Shown in pieces: positions 54,170-63,068 of a stretch of DNA of 64,000 nucleotides. This DNA is from Flagellimonas sp. CMM7. GTDB taxonomy: Bacteria > Bacteroidota > Bacteroidia > Flavobacteriales > Flavobacteriaceae. The position numbers and the translations under genes are program-made. The notes below the pieces were generated by a model, which ran no database searches, was not told the DNA's origin, and was given only the letters and a program-made list of their open reading frames with translations. The stretch's first letter is position 1; the number at the start of each line of letters is the position of its first letter. The stretch lies in the NCBI RefSeq assembly GCF_021390195.1, contig NZ_CP090003.1:4175501-4239500 (forward strand). The letters are read 5' to 3'.

Positions 54170-55798
54170 ATGGATATCAACTTCAATAAAAACGAAGATC
54201 ACAATAAATTAAAACTCTCAGAGCTTAGAAAAAGGTTGACAGAAGTCAAGTTAGGCGGAGGTAAAAAACGTATAGAAAAACATCATGCCAAAGGCAAGAT
54301 GACTGCTCGTGAGCGAATTGACTACCTTTTGGATAAAGATACCGATGCTATTGAAATTGGTGCTTTTGCAGGAGATGGCATGTATGAAGAACATGGTGGT
54401 TGTCCATCTGCAGGGGTAGTTGTAAAAATTGGATACATTCAAGGTAAGCAATGTATTGTTGTGGCCAATGATGCCACAGTTAAGGCTGGTGCTTGGTTTC
54501 CCATAACCGGAAAGAAAAATTTACGAGCCCAAGAGATTTCCATTGAAAACAAACTACCTATAATCTACTTAGTGGATAGTGCGGGTGTCTACCTCCCCAT
54601 GCAGGATGAAATCTTTCCTGACAAAGAACATTTTGGTAGAATTTTTAGAAACAATGCCATAATGAGCAGTATGGGAATAACACAGATTTCTGCTGTAATG
54701 GGAAGTTGTGTTGCTGGTGGTGCGTACTTGCCCATTATGAGTGATGAAGCGCTTATTGTGGATAAGACAGGTAGTATCTTTTTAGCAGGTAGCTACTTGG
54801 TTAAAGCGGCTATTGGCGAAAGTATTGATAACGAAACCCTAGGTGGCGCCACTACCCATTCAGAGATTAGTGGGGTAATTGATTATAAAACCAAGGATGA
54901 TAAGGATGCTTTAGATAAAATAAAAAATATCATTGGTAAGATTGGAGATTTTGATAAGGCCGGTTTCAACAGAATTGAAGCAAAAAGCCCTATTGAAAAT
55001 CCAAAGGACATTTATGGCATTCTACCAGCATCAAGAGGGGATCAGTATGATATGTTGGAAATTATAAAAAGGCTTGTGGATAACTCTGAATTTGAACAAT
55101 ACAAAGAAGGTTTTGGAAAGACCATTCTAACGGGTTATGCTCGTATTAATGGCTGGGCAGTCGGTATTGTAGCCAATCAAAGAAAAGTGGTCAAAACCAA
55201 AAAGGGAGAAATGCAGTTTGGTGGGGTTATCTATTCAGATTCTGCAGATAAGGCCACTAGGTTTATTGCAAACTGCAATCAAAAGAAAATCCCCTTGGTT
55301 TTTTTACAGGATGTTACCGGTTTTATGGTAGGTAGCAAAAGTGAACATGGTGGTATTATAAAAGACGGTGCTAAAATGGTAAACGCTGTGAGCAATTCGG
55401 TGGTTCCTAAATTCACCATAGTTATTGGAAATAGTTATGGAGCAGGGAATTATGCCATGTGCGGAAAGGCCTATGACCCAAGATTAATTGTAGCCTGGCC
55501 TAGTGCAGAGCTTGCTGTTATGAGTGGAAATTCCGCTGCTAAGGTTCTATTACAAATTGAAAAAGCGTCGTTGGAGAAAAATGGAGAGACCCTAGATGCT
55601 GAAAAAGAGAAAGCGTTGTTCGATAAAATTAAGCAACGTTATGATAATCAGATTTCACCATACTATGCTGCTTCTCGCATCTGGACGGATGCCATTATAG
55701 ATCCATTGGAAACAAGAAAATGGATTTCTATGGGTATTGAAGCAGCTAACCATTCACCCATTGAAAAGCCATTTAATATGGGCGTTTTACAAGTATAG
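54170..55798 (+). CDS. Acyl-CoA carboxylase beta subunit (carboxyltransferase)
   Basis: 542 aa crotonase-fold carboxyltransferase. First half: MTARERIDYLLDKDT, LVDSAGVYLPMQDEIFPDKEHFGRIF; second half: FLQDVTGFMVGSKSEHGGIIKDGAKMVNAV and GNSYGAGNYAMCGKAYDPRL, the two oxyanion loops. Closest in style to methylcrotonoyl-CoA carboxylase (leucine breakdown), with propionyl- or geranyl-CoA carboxylase possible. No biotin-carboxylase alpha gene is adjacent in the window. The convergent gene's stop abuts its stop. Confidence 0.92.
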   Translation: MDINFNKNEDHNKLKLSELRKRLTEVKLGGGKKRIEKHHAKGKMTARERIDYLLDKDTDAIEIGAFAGDGMYEEHGGCPSAGVVVKIGYIQGKQCIVVANDATVKAGAWFPITGKKNLRAQEISIENKLPIIYLVDSAGVYLPMQDEIFPDKEHFGRIFRNNAIMSSMGITQISAVMGSCVAGGAYLPIMSDEALIVDKTGSIFLAGSYLVKAAIGESIDNETLGGATTHSEISGVIDYKTKDDKDALDKIKNIIGKIGDFDKAGFNRIEAKSPIENPKDIYGILPASRGDQYDMLEIIKRLVDNSEFEQYKEGFGKTILTGYARINGWAVGIVANQRKVVKTKKGEMQFGGVIYSDSADKATRFIANCNQKKIPLVFLQDVTGFMVGSKSEHGGIIKDGAKMVNAVSNSVVPKFTIVIGNSYGAGNYAMCGKAYDPRLIVAWPSAELAVMSGNSAAKVLLQIEKASLEKNGETLDAEKEKALFDKIKQRYDNQISPYYAASRIWTDAIIDPLETRKWISMGIEAANHSPIEKPFNMGVLQV

Positions 55799-57964
55799 CT
55801 ATTGTACGGTGAATTTGGCCAATTGTTGTTCATCATCCGTATCCTGAAGACGAACTAGGTGTTCCTCACTAGTCTGGTTGGGCTTTCCAAAATTGTATTG
55901 TACAGTACATTTTAGAAAAGTTGGCGCTTTATTGCCACTGGTTCTATTGCCAAGGTAGGTAACGTTCAATATCCAATCTCCCTTTGTGTCTGCGCCTACA
56001 ATTTCAAACTGTTCATTGGCAAAACCGTGCTGCAACTCATCCAAAATTCTCTTTTTGTCACTTGTATCTGTATGCTCCCAATTAAAAAAGCGTTTTTGGG
56101 GATTCACAAATTGAACTACAAATTCCGCATCAGGGTTGTTCCAATCTAGCATCAATCTCGCATTATAGGTGAGATTGTTCAAGTACTTCTGATTCACTTT
56201 TTTGATATCAAGGTTCTTTCGCTCCTTATTGATCAAATTTCTTATTTCTGTTCCAACTACCTTTTCCAAACTACCAAAGTTTAGTTTGGCATTAGCCTTT
56301 CCATTAGCAATGTTATTGAACATATCTAAGGCACTCTGGTAATTTCCTGAATTTTTATTGGCCATGGCCACATCAAAATAAGGCTGAATTTTATTTGGAA
56401 ATGTCTCCAACATCTTATTTGCTGCCAATAGTGCCATTTTATGGTTCCGGCTTTCTTCGGATTTCAAGAACATTCCTCTTAGTTCTTCATAACTGGTATC
56501 TTTTTTTTCTAGGACATTGGATAAAATTCGTTCTGCAACTTCTCGGTTTGAAGCATAGAAGAATCCGTAAACATCCAGTAAATATTCCGAAGTATTCCAA
56601 TACTTGTTTCTTTGGTCAAGATAGATATCGTAAGCTTCTTGAAGATTTTTTCCTTTTTTCAACTCTTTTAAATATGGCGTAACCAAAGTCTTACTGTTTA
56701 CTTTAATCTTGCCGTCATATACGTTATTCGTTAAACGAGCTAAGTCCTTTTTTTGCTTTCTTGGACCATCAAACGTGGCGGTTTTTGTAGTAATCAGAAG
56801 AACCCCGTTGGCTCCTTCACTACCATATCTGTTTGTGGCGGAAAGTCCCTTTAATACCGTAATACTTGCTATGTTCTGAGGGTCAATAAAACTGGTATCC
56901 GCAATCTCTCCAGTGGCCGAATTTGATCTTTCCATAGGAACGCCATCAACAACGATCAAGCCATAGTTATTTCCAAGAATAGAATTGCTAGGACGCATTT
57001 TTACTTCACTTAAATCTTCATTCTGTCCTAAACTAACACCAGAAAATTTTCCTTGCACAGCATTATTGACCGTAGTGGAAACCGGAGCAATTTCCTCATC
57101 TGATATGGATTGCACTGCATAGCCTATTTTGTCTTTATTTTCTTTACCATATGCCGTGGTAATTTCCTCTTCTTGCACTGGTACTTTCTCAGTTACAATA
57201 ACTTCATCCAATTGTATTCCACTTTCTTCAAATGAAAAATTAAGTGCAAAATTATTATCTAATGGATGCTCGGTCACTTTGTTTCCGTACGACACCACTA
57301 AAGTATCGCCTACTGCTCCTTTTATTTTAAAATTACCTTGGATATCAGATGAAACCTGTTCTGCAGGAAAACTTTTAATATAAATTTTAGCGGAAGCCAA
57401 GCCTTGGGTTCCATTGTATATTTTTCCTGAATATTCTTTTTGATTTTGCTTAGAAGTCTTTGCGTTTGATTTATCCAACAGGTCTACCAAGTTTCCATTA
57501 TTAACAATGGACAAAAGGTTTAAACTAGCCCTATCAAAATCTTGATTGCTATTTATGATGTACAATTCTCCCTCAAAACTTGGTGAAGAGCTACTTGTAT
57601 TCTGCTTTCCATCTGTAAACAAAAGAACCTCTCCCTTATCTGCATAAGCACCCAACTCCTCATAAGAAGTAGCTCCGTCATACTTAATGGTATTTAGATT
57701 TTCTTTTATCCCAGACCAATTACCCGAGGCAACTGTAAAGTCATTTTTGGAAATAACCTGATTGCTAAATGTAAGTAGGGTCACATCAGCATTTTGAATT
57801 GTTTTAAAATAGGCATCCAAAAAGTAATATTCCTTGTCAATATCTCTGTTTTTCATGGATAGAGATACATCCCAACATATTGTAACATTTTTATTTTCTT
57901 GAGTAAAACCAACTACACAAATACCAAAGGCCAGTAGGAAGAATTGTAATTTTAGTTGCTTCAT
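55799..57964 (-). CDS. VWA + carboxypeptidase-regulatory + TonB-plug + TPR + DUF2135-like protein, no barrel
   Basis: 721 aa from ATG 57964 (the codon at 57970 is TTG), 2 bp after the previous stop. Domains: signal 1-21; VWA about 27-150 with a complete MIDAS (Asp32-x-Ser34-x-Ser36 in WDVSLSM, Thr99, Asp118 in LFTDGK); CarboxypepD_reg-like 177-250; TonB-box-like LDEVIVT at 252-258; SusC-style plug 279-395 (GYAVQSIS, NAVQGKFSGV, IVVDGVPM, ITVLKGLSATNRYGSEGANGVLLITTK); helical repeats about 410-590; and a DUF2135-like beta domain about 605-700 (LMLDWNNPDAEFVVQFVNP, LNVTYLGN). The chain ends where a TonB receptor would begin its 22-strand barrel, so it is not a transporter. Likely periplasmic; function unknown. 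Confidence 0.88.
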   Translation of the reverse strand: MKQLKLQFFLLAFGICVVGFTQENKNVTICWDVSLSMKNRDIDKEYYFLDAYFKTIQNADVTLLTFSNQVISKNDFTVASGNWSGIKENLNTIKYDGATSYEELGAYADKGEVLLFTDGKQNTSSSSPSFEGELYIINSNQDFDRASLNLLSIVNNGNLVDLLDKSNAKTSKQNQKEYSGKIYNGTQGLASAKIYIKSFPAEQVSSDIQGNFKIKGAVGDTLVVSYGNKVTEHPLDNNFALNFSFEESGIQLDEVIVTEKVPVQEEEITTAYGKENKDKIGYAVQSISDEEIAPVSTTVNNAVQGKFSGVSLGQNEDLSEVKMRPSNSILGNNYGLIVVDGVPMERSNSATGEIADTSFIDPQNIASITVLKGLSATNRYGSEGANGVLLITTKTATFDGPRKQKKDLARLTNNVYDGKIKVNSKTLVTPYLKELKKGKNLQEAYDIYLDQRNKYWNTSEYLLDVYGFFYASNREVAERILSNVLEKKDTSYEELRGMFLKSEESRNHKMALLAANKMLETFPNKIQPYFDVAMANKNSGNYQSALDMFNNIANGKANAKLNFGSLEKVVGTEIRNLINKERKNLDIKKVNQKYLNNLTYNARLMLDWNNPDAEFVVQFVNPQKRFFNWEHTDTSDKKRILDELQHGFANEQFEIVGADTKGDWILNVTYLGNRTSGNKAPTFLKCTVQYNFGKPNQTSEEHLVRLQDTDDEQQLAKFTVQ

Positions 57965-57966
57965 TT

Positions 57967-59724
57967 TCAATTTAAGGATATTGATGCTCCTTTATTTATA
58001 CGGAATAGCGCTTGGTTTACATTTTTTGTTCCCAGTTTAAATACCTTCACTTCTTTTCGTTGTAGTTTTGAACCATAATTATGATACACTATAGCTTTTA
58101 AATAGGTTGGCGTTAAGCTTTTATTTCCCAAATACTTTACGTTGACCTTCCAGTTTCCCGATAAAGAATTATCTATCAAATATTCCGCACAAGAATACCC
58201 AAAATCTTTTTCTTGACCAATGGTTTTGGCATTTTCTTGAAGGCTATGTTTCCATGTATAATATTGATTATCTGGATTTACAAATTGAAGTTCAAACTCA
58301 GCCTCGCTATCATTCCACTCCAGCATCAAACGGGTATTGTCAAAATCTTCATCATCCATTTCCATTTTCATATTGGTAGGACTCTTGATCATATCTGTCT
58401 TTTCCAATGTAAGAAGATTATTGAATTCGCGGTTGATAATTCTTGAAAAACTACTGGTATCTGTTTCCATTAAACCTTCATCCAATAAATGAAAATAGCG
58501 CGCATAAAGCACTGCTGCTCTTTTTGCGTTGTTAAGATTCCTGTTGCTTTTTGCAAGATCTAAATATGATTGTCTATACTGAGGGCGCAGAATAAATGCA
58601 TTTCTAAAGGCTTCATGAGCCAAGTCATATCTCTTTTGTGATTCATATATATAAGCCAGTGCTTTTAAAAGCACTGCATTGTCTTGGAACAAGACATACC
58701 CATTTTTGATTATCGTATCAGCATAGTCTTTTTGGTTCCACTTCTCATAAAAATATTGATAGGAATCCAATACAAAATATGGAGAACTGGAATATTTTTT
58801 TGAATGCTCCTCAAATGAGGCTTTTGCCGCTTCAAAAGTACTGGAGCCTTGCAGTTCTTTTAAATAAGTAGGCGCATTATTCATTACTTTTTCCTTCGTA
58901 AGCGCAGTGCCATCATATGTATTGTTGCGAAGCCTCATTCTATCAAGATATAGGCCGTTTTTATCCTTCGGAATCGTTGTGCCTGTTTTGGTGTTAATCA
59001 CCACCACTCCTCCTTTGGCCAAATTTCCGTATCGTACGGTTCCAACGGCGGATGGTATAATAGCAATACGATCAATATTCTGAACATCAATAAAATCTGG
59101 AAAATCTGTAAACACCTGACCATCTATATCGAAAACCGCAGGCCAACCACTTCGTAAGAAAACTGCTCTAGCACCTCCAACCGTATTTCCTCCACCAAAA
59201 CCCATTCCCGTAGATACTCTTACACCCGCAAATCTTCCTCTAAGCACATTCTCAAAATTATATTCCCCAGGTAAAAAGTCTTCAGCGTCCATCATTCTCA
59301 GGGAATAAGAGGTCTTTTCCTTGTTTAAATACCCAAAGGCTGTTTTGATGATATTTGGATTGTGATGATAATCCATTTCTAATTCTTTTTGACTGTTACG
59401 TCTATTTCTTGTGACCGTTACATTTTCTAATTTCTCCACTCTGGGAAACATCACTACATTCAAAGTTTTTGTTACATCTTCTACACGTATCTGTAATGAT
59501 TCCATTCCTTCGGCATTGTAAAATAACATGTCGCCGGTACTGGCTACAATCTTATAGCTACCATCCGCATTAGAATTGGATGCAACACCTTGGTTCACTA
59601 CTTGAATTTGAACATTTGGCATAGGACTTCCACCATTTGTAACCTTCCCGCTTATTAAACGTTCTGTTGCAAAACCAGAGAAAATCATAAAAAAGGACGC
59701 GATAAAAGTGAAGTGTTTTTTCAT
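57967..59724 (-). CDS. Carboxypeptidase-regulatory + plug + TPR + DUF2135-like protein, no barrel (paralogue 2)
   Basis: 585 aa from ATG 59724 (MKKHFTFIASFFMIFSGFA); an ATG at 59745 would add 7 residues. Domains: CarboxypepD_reg-like 22-95 (ISGKVTNGGSPMPNVQIQVVN); link KLENVTVTRNRR; plug 105-250 (NVLRGRFAGVRVSTG, VFDIDGQVFTD, RYGNLAKGGVVVINTK); TPR-like helices 290-420 (AYIYESQKRYDLAHEAFRNAF, YLDLAKSNRNLNNAKRAAVLY); and a C-terminal DUF2135-like domain 455-560 (LMLEWNDSEAEFELQFVNP, WKVNVKYLGNKSLTPTYLKA). No barrel. It is closely similar to paralogue 3. The following VWA paralogue starts 2 bp after its stop. Confidence 0.88.
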   Translation of the reverse strand: MKKHFTFIASFFMIFSGFATERLISGKVTNGGSPMPNVQIQVVNQGVASNSNADGSYKIVASTGDMLFYNAEGMESLQIRVEDVTKTLNVVMFPRVEKLENVTVTRNRRNSQKELEMDYHHNPNIIKTAFGYLNKEKTSYSLRMMDAEDFLPGEYNFENVLRGRFAGVRVSTGMGFGGGNTVGGARAVFLRSGWPAVFDIDGQVFTDFPDFIDVQNIDRIAIIPSAVGTVRYGNLAKGGVVVINTKTGTTIPKDKNGLYLDRMRLRNNTYDGTALTKEKVMNNAPTYLKELQGSSTFEAAKASFEEHSKKYSSSPYFVLDSYQYFYEKWNQKDYADTIIKNGYVLFQDNAVLLKALAYIYESQKRYDLAHEAFRNAFILRPQYRQSYLDLAKSNRNLNNAKRAAVLYARYFHLLDEGLMETDTSSFSRIINREFNNLLTLEKTDMIKSPTNMKMEMDDEDFDNTRLMLEWNDSEAEFELQFVNPDNQYYTWKHSLQENAKTIGQEKDFGYSCAEYLIDNSLSGNWKVNVKYLGNKSLTPTYLKAIVYHNYGSKLQRKEVKVFKLGTKNVNQALFRINKGASISLN

Positions 59725-59866
59725 AGCTTTAAGTTTAGTTATCATATCAATTAACTGATATAGTGACAATTACTTCCTTAAATTACTAAAAGAAAAATAT
59801 AAAGACGATTTTAGTTTCCTAAATATTCCTTAATTCTAGAAATAAGTAATTGTTCCTTTTTCTATT

Positions 59867-61609
59867 TTAATTCAAAGAAATGGACAACCCGTTATTGATT
59901 TGAAACAGCGCTTGATTAACATTTTTGGTTTCTAATTTAAAGACTTTTGTTTCCTTGCGTTGCTCAGTAGAGCCAAAATTGTAGTAGACTGTGGCTTTTA
60001 AAAAGGTGGGAGTTAGACTCTTGTTCCCCAAATACTTCACATTTACATTCCATTTTCCTTTTTCAGGTTCATAGATTAAATATTCTTGGCATGAAAAGCC
60101 CTGGCCTTTTTCATCCTGTATCCTTTCAGGATTGTCCAACATGGTATGGTTCCACGTAAAATATTGTCTCTCTGGATTTACAAATTGTAGTTCGAATTCG
60201 GCTTCACCATTGTTCCATTCAAAAACCAAACGTGTACCTTTAAATTCTTCTTCCGTTTTTAAAAATGTTTTGCTACTTAAAATTGTACTATGGTGTACAA
60301 GGAGGTTGTTAAACTCTTTTTTTAGTATTGGTGAGAACGACTCAGAGCTCTTGAAAAATGATTTGTCAACTAAATAATTATATCGAGCATAAAGCCTGGC
60401 TGCGTTATCCATATCATTTAAATCGCGATAGTTATTGGCTAAATCCATATAAGACTGCGCATAATGCGGTCTTAGAATGAACACTTTTTTATAAATTTCA
60501 GCGGCCCATTTAAAATCACCAATTTCATCCAGTTTATATGCAAATGCTTTAAGTATGGTTGGGTCTGTTGCAAATTCTTCTGCAATTTTTTCCACTATTT
60601 CCTTTCGGATGTCCTTGTCATCAAATTCATTTTTAAAAAATGAAAAAGCATCCAGATAAAAGTAAGGTGAATTGGAAAGTTGTTTTTCCTGTTCTTCAAA
60701 TATGTTCTTTGCCTCTTCTTTGTTACTGGCCAATAATAATTCATTGAGATATTTTGATTTGGATAGTTGCCCATTCTTGACTGTACTCCCCTCTTTAAAA
60801 AAATTATCCCGTAGCCTTGCTTGATCATAGGGTTTGTCTGTTCCAGGCTCTCGCCTGCCAAAATTTGCAACCTTTGTATTTATAACAACCAACCCACCTG
60901 CTGCAATACTTCCATATCTTGTAAGGCCAATAGGCGTATTTATTACTGCAATACGTTCCATGCTTTCCAACGGAATGTAGATTGGAGCATCCGCTGTAAC
61001 TAAACCATCAACTTCAAAAGCAGCCGGTCTTCCATTTTCCATTGAATTAAATTTTCTTGGCAAAAAAACCTTAGGTCGGGTTGGATCAGACCTATCTACT
61101 TTTATGCCTGGCACTCTATTTTCAAGTGCAGTAACAAAATCAATTGCAGCAGGATTTAAGTCGTCCGTATCAATAATTCTTAATGAAAACCCTATTCGTT
61201 CTTTATCCAGTATGCCAAATCCCGTCTTAATCAGGTTTTTGTTTTCGTTATATTCATTAAGCAGGTCTTTTTGGCTCTTACGCTTTCTTTTTGTTACGGT
61301 TACACCCTCCAGTTCTTCCACCTTATCATACAATACAATATTTAAAAACTCCGTAACATCTTCAATGATAATTTCTACAGGTAGCTTTCCCACATAACTA
61401 TATACCAAGGTTTGCCCTTCGTTCGCAAATATGCTGTATTTACCCAGCTTATCTGTTTTTATTCCCACGTCCGTTCCTTTTACCAGGATATTTACATTTT
61501 GCAAAGGTCCAAATCCATCTGTAACAATTCCACGGATTTTTTTAATCTCTTCTTGTGAAAAAATAATTGAGGTGAGCGATAAAAAAAATAGGAATACTAT
61601 TTTACGCAT
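59867..61609 (-). CDS. Carboxypeptidase-regulatory + plug + TPR + DUF2135-like protein, no barrel (paralogue 3)
   Basis: 580 aa from ATG 61609 (MRKIVFLFFLSLTSIIFSQ, a signal peptide); the frame upstream to 61666 adds 19 residues and is unlikely. Same order as paralogue 2: KIRGIVTDGFGPLQNVNILVKG, link LEGVTVTKRKRK, plug with AFEVDGLVTAD and RYGSIAAGGLVVINTK, TPR helices (AAEIYKKVFILRPHYAQSY, YMDLANNYRDLNDMDNAARLY), then LVFEWNNGEAEFELQFVNP and NVNVKYLGNKSLTPTFLKA. The last residues (KNVNQALFQINNGLSISLN) almost repeat paralogue 2. First of the three in transcription order; a 142-bp gap separates it from paralogue 2. Confidence 0.88.
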   Translation of the reverse strand: MRKIVFLFFLSLTSIIFSQEEIKKIRGIVTDGFGPLQNVNILVKGTDVGIKTDKLGKYSIFANEGQTLVYSYVGKLPVEIIIEDVTEFLNIVLYDKVEELEGVTVTKRKRKSQKDLLNEYNENKNLIKTGFGILDKERIGFSLRIIDTDDLNPAAIDFVTALENRVPGIKVDRSDPTRPKVFLPRKFNSMENGRPAAFEVDGLVTADAPIYIPLESMERIAVINTPIGLTRYGSIAAGGLVVINTKVANFGRREPGTDKPYDQARLRDNFFKEGSTVKNGQLSKSKYLNELLLASNKEEAKNIFEEQEKQLSNSPYFYLDAFSFFKNEFDDKDIRKEIVEKIAEEFATDPTILKAFAYKLDEIGDFKWAAEIYKKVFILRPHYAQSYMDLANNYRDLNDMDNAARLYARYNYLVDKSFFKSSESFSPILKKEFNNLLVHHSTILSSKTFLKTEEEFKGTRLVFEWNNGEAEFELQFVNPERQYFTWNHTMLDNPERIQDEKGQGFSCQEYLIYEPEKGKWNVNVKYLGNKSLTPTFLKATVYYNFGSTEQRKETKVFKLETKNVNQALFQINNGLSISLN

Positions 61610-61689
61610 AGCAGCGAGATTTAATTCAACTTTAAAAGTTAAGGAATAAACCCTATATACTAACAATGATGCCGAGAAAACATAAGAAT

Positions 61690-63036
61690 TTAATGTCCTA
61701 AATGTAGTTTTACTCTTGGAATAAGTAACAACTCCGTTTGCCTTCCATTTACATACCTAAAGCCATCTTCCCCATAAAATCCCGCTTCTTCCAGCATAAT
61801 GCGGATATCCCTTTTCCATTCTGGAATATTGACCGTAGCATTTAATTCAATAGCATACACGGTATTTGGATTTAACGGATAGTTCTCTCCATCATCCTTC
61901 ATTACCCCTCCTTGAGAGTCCCACATGCCTATGGTAGTGCCGGCAGAGTGCCCATAGGTTCCCAAAGGGTGCGTATAGATTGCTGGTCGTAAACCAACAT
62001 CTTTGGCATCTTGCAGCGCTTTGGCCAGGATTTCATTTCCAGTCCTTCCTTTTATCATATTTGTTGTCAAGAAATCTTGAACGCGGTTGCCATCTTTTAG
62101 AGCGTTCACCAAGAATGCTGGTGCTTCTTTTTCGTTGGGTTTTAAAACATAGGCCAGTTCTTGGCAATCAGTGTTCAGCCTTAAATAGGTGATTCCAAAA
62201 TCACAATGCAACAAATCACCTGGCTGAATAATTAAATCATCCGGTCTACCAGAAAATGAATACAGATGGCCCACAAGTTCTTCACTGGTGCGTTGCACAT
62301 CTACTGTGGGGTGAAACCATGTCTCCAACCCCAGATCCGTAACTTTTTGACGCATCCACCACTCTACTTCTGTTGTTGTGGTCACTCCTGCTGTTATTAT
62401 TCTTTCTGAAAAAGCTTCAGCAATAATATCATGGGTAATATCTACCAATTGGTCATATAGCACCATTTCTTGCTGTGTTCTGGTTTCAATCCATCTTACC
62501 GCCAACTGTTCTGCAGAAACTACTTTGGATTGGTACTTTTTTGGAAGGTTGGCCATGAATTCATCATAATCCGTTTTATCCAGTCCATCCGCAATGTTAT
62601 GATCTTTAGAAAAATTGAGCCCAATCTTTTTAGGATTCCGTTCGTCAATCAGTTGCATGAGTCTTTTCCATTGGTTGGGTTCTTTTTCCTTGTCCCAAGC
62701 TGGCACTATACTTTTTCCAACATTGTATCTAGCTACTGCCAATTTATCTATGGTCCCCTTTGCAGTATCCCTGTAAAACAAAAGAATTGTTCTCCTTCTT
62801 GCATTTAACCAGGTTGCGGGAAGCATTGTTTTTATAACCGGATCCTCATTGTATTCTCTAGAAATCACTACCCACATATCAATTTCCGTATCGTCCATTA
62901 ATTTGGAAAGCAAGGTGTTAAAACGCTCTTCTAAAATTTCATCCACTACTCTAGCTCGCTCAGATTCTGGAAGAATTTGTTGTGAATGAGTAAAAACAGA
63001 AAATAGAACAAGGAAGGAAAGGGTAATTTTTTTCAT
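61690..63036 (-). CDS. Exported M24 family metallopeptidase (Xaa-Pro-type)
   Basis: 448 aa with a signal peptide (ITLSFLVLFSVFTHS). Pita-bread fold with metal ligands in HCDFGITYLRLNTDCQE (two Asp), THPLGTYGHSAGT (His), YAIELNAT (Glu) and IMLEEAG (Glu). An N-terminal creatinase-like domain occupies residues 30-180. Members cleave Xaa-Pro dipeptides; export suggests a periplasmic peptidase. It precedes the three plug paralogues on the same strand with an 80-bp gap. Confidence 0.9.
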   Translation of the reverse strand: MKKITLSFLVLFSVFTHSQQILPESERARVVDEILEERFNTLLSKLMDDTEIDMWVVISREYNEDPVIKTMLPATWLNARRRTILLFYRDTAKGTIDKLAVARYNVGKSIVPAWDKEKEPNQWKRLMQLIDERNPKKIGLNFSKDHNIADGLDKTDYDEFMANLPKKYQSKVVSAEQLAVRWIETRTQQEMVLYDQLVDITHDIIAEAFSERIITAGVTTTTEVEWWMRQKVTDLGLETWFHPTVDVQRTSEELVGHLYSFSGRPDDLIIQPGDLLHCDFGITYLRLNTDCQELAYVLKPNEKEAPAFLVNALKDGNRVQDFLTTNMIKGRTGNEILAKALQDAKDVGLRPAIYTHPLGTYGHSAGTTIGMWDSQGGVMKDDGENYPLNPNTVYAIELNATVNIPEWKRDIRIMLEEAGFYGEDGFRYVNGRQTELLLIPRVKLHLGH

Positions 63037-63068
63037 GAAAGTTAATTTATCGTCTGAATTTACAAAAC

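Noticed and set aside
55799-61609. The three plug proteins as ordinary SusC/TonB receptors
   Set aside because: After the plug there are only about 300 helical and beta-sandwich residues, too short and of the wrong pattern for a 22-strand barrel; no SusD-like gene is adjacent.
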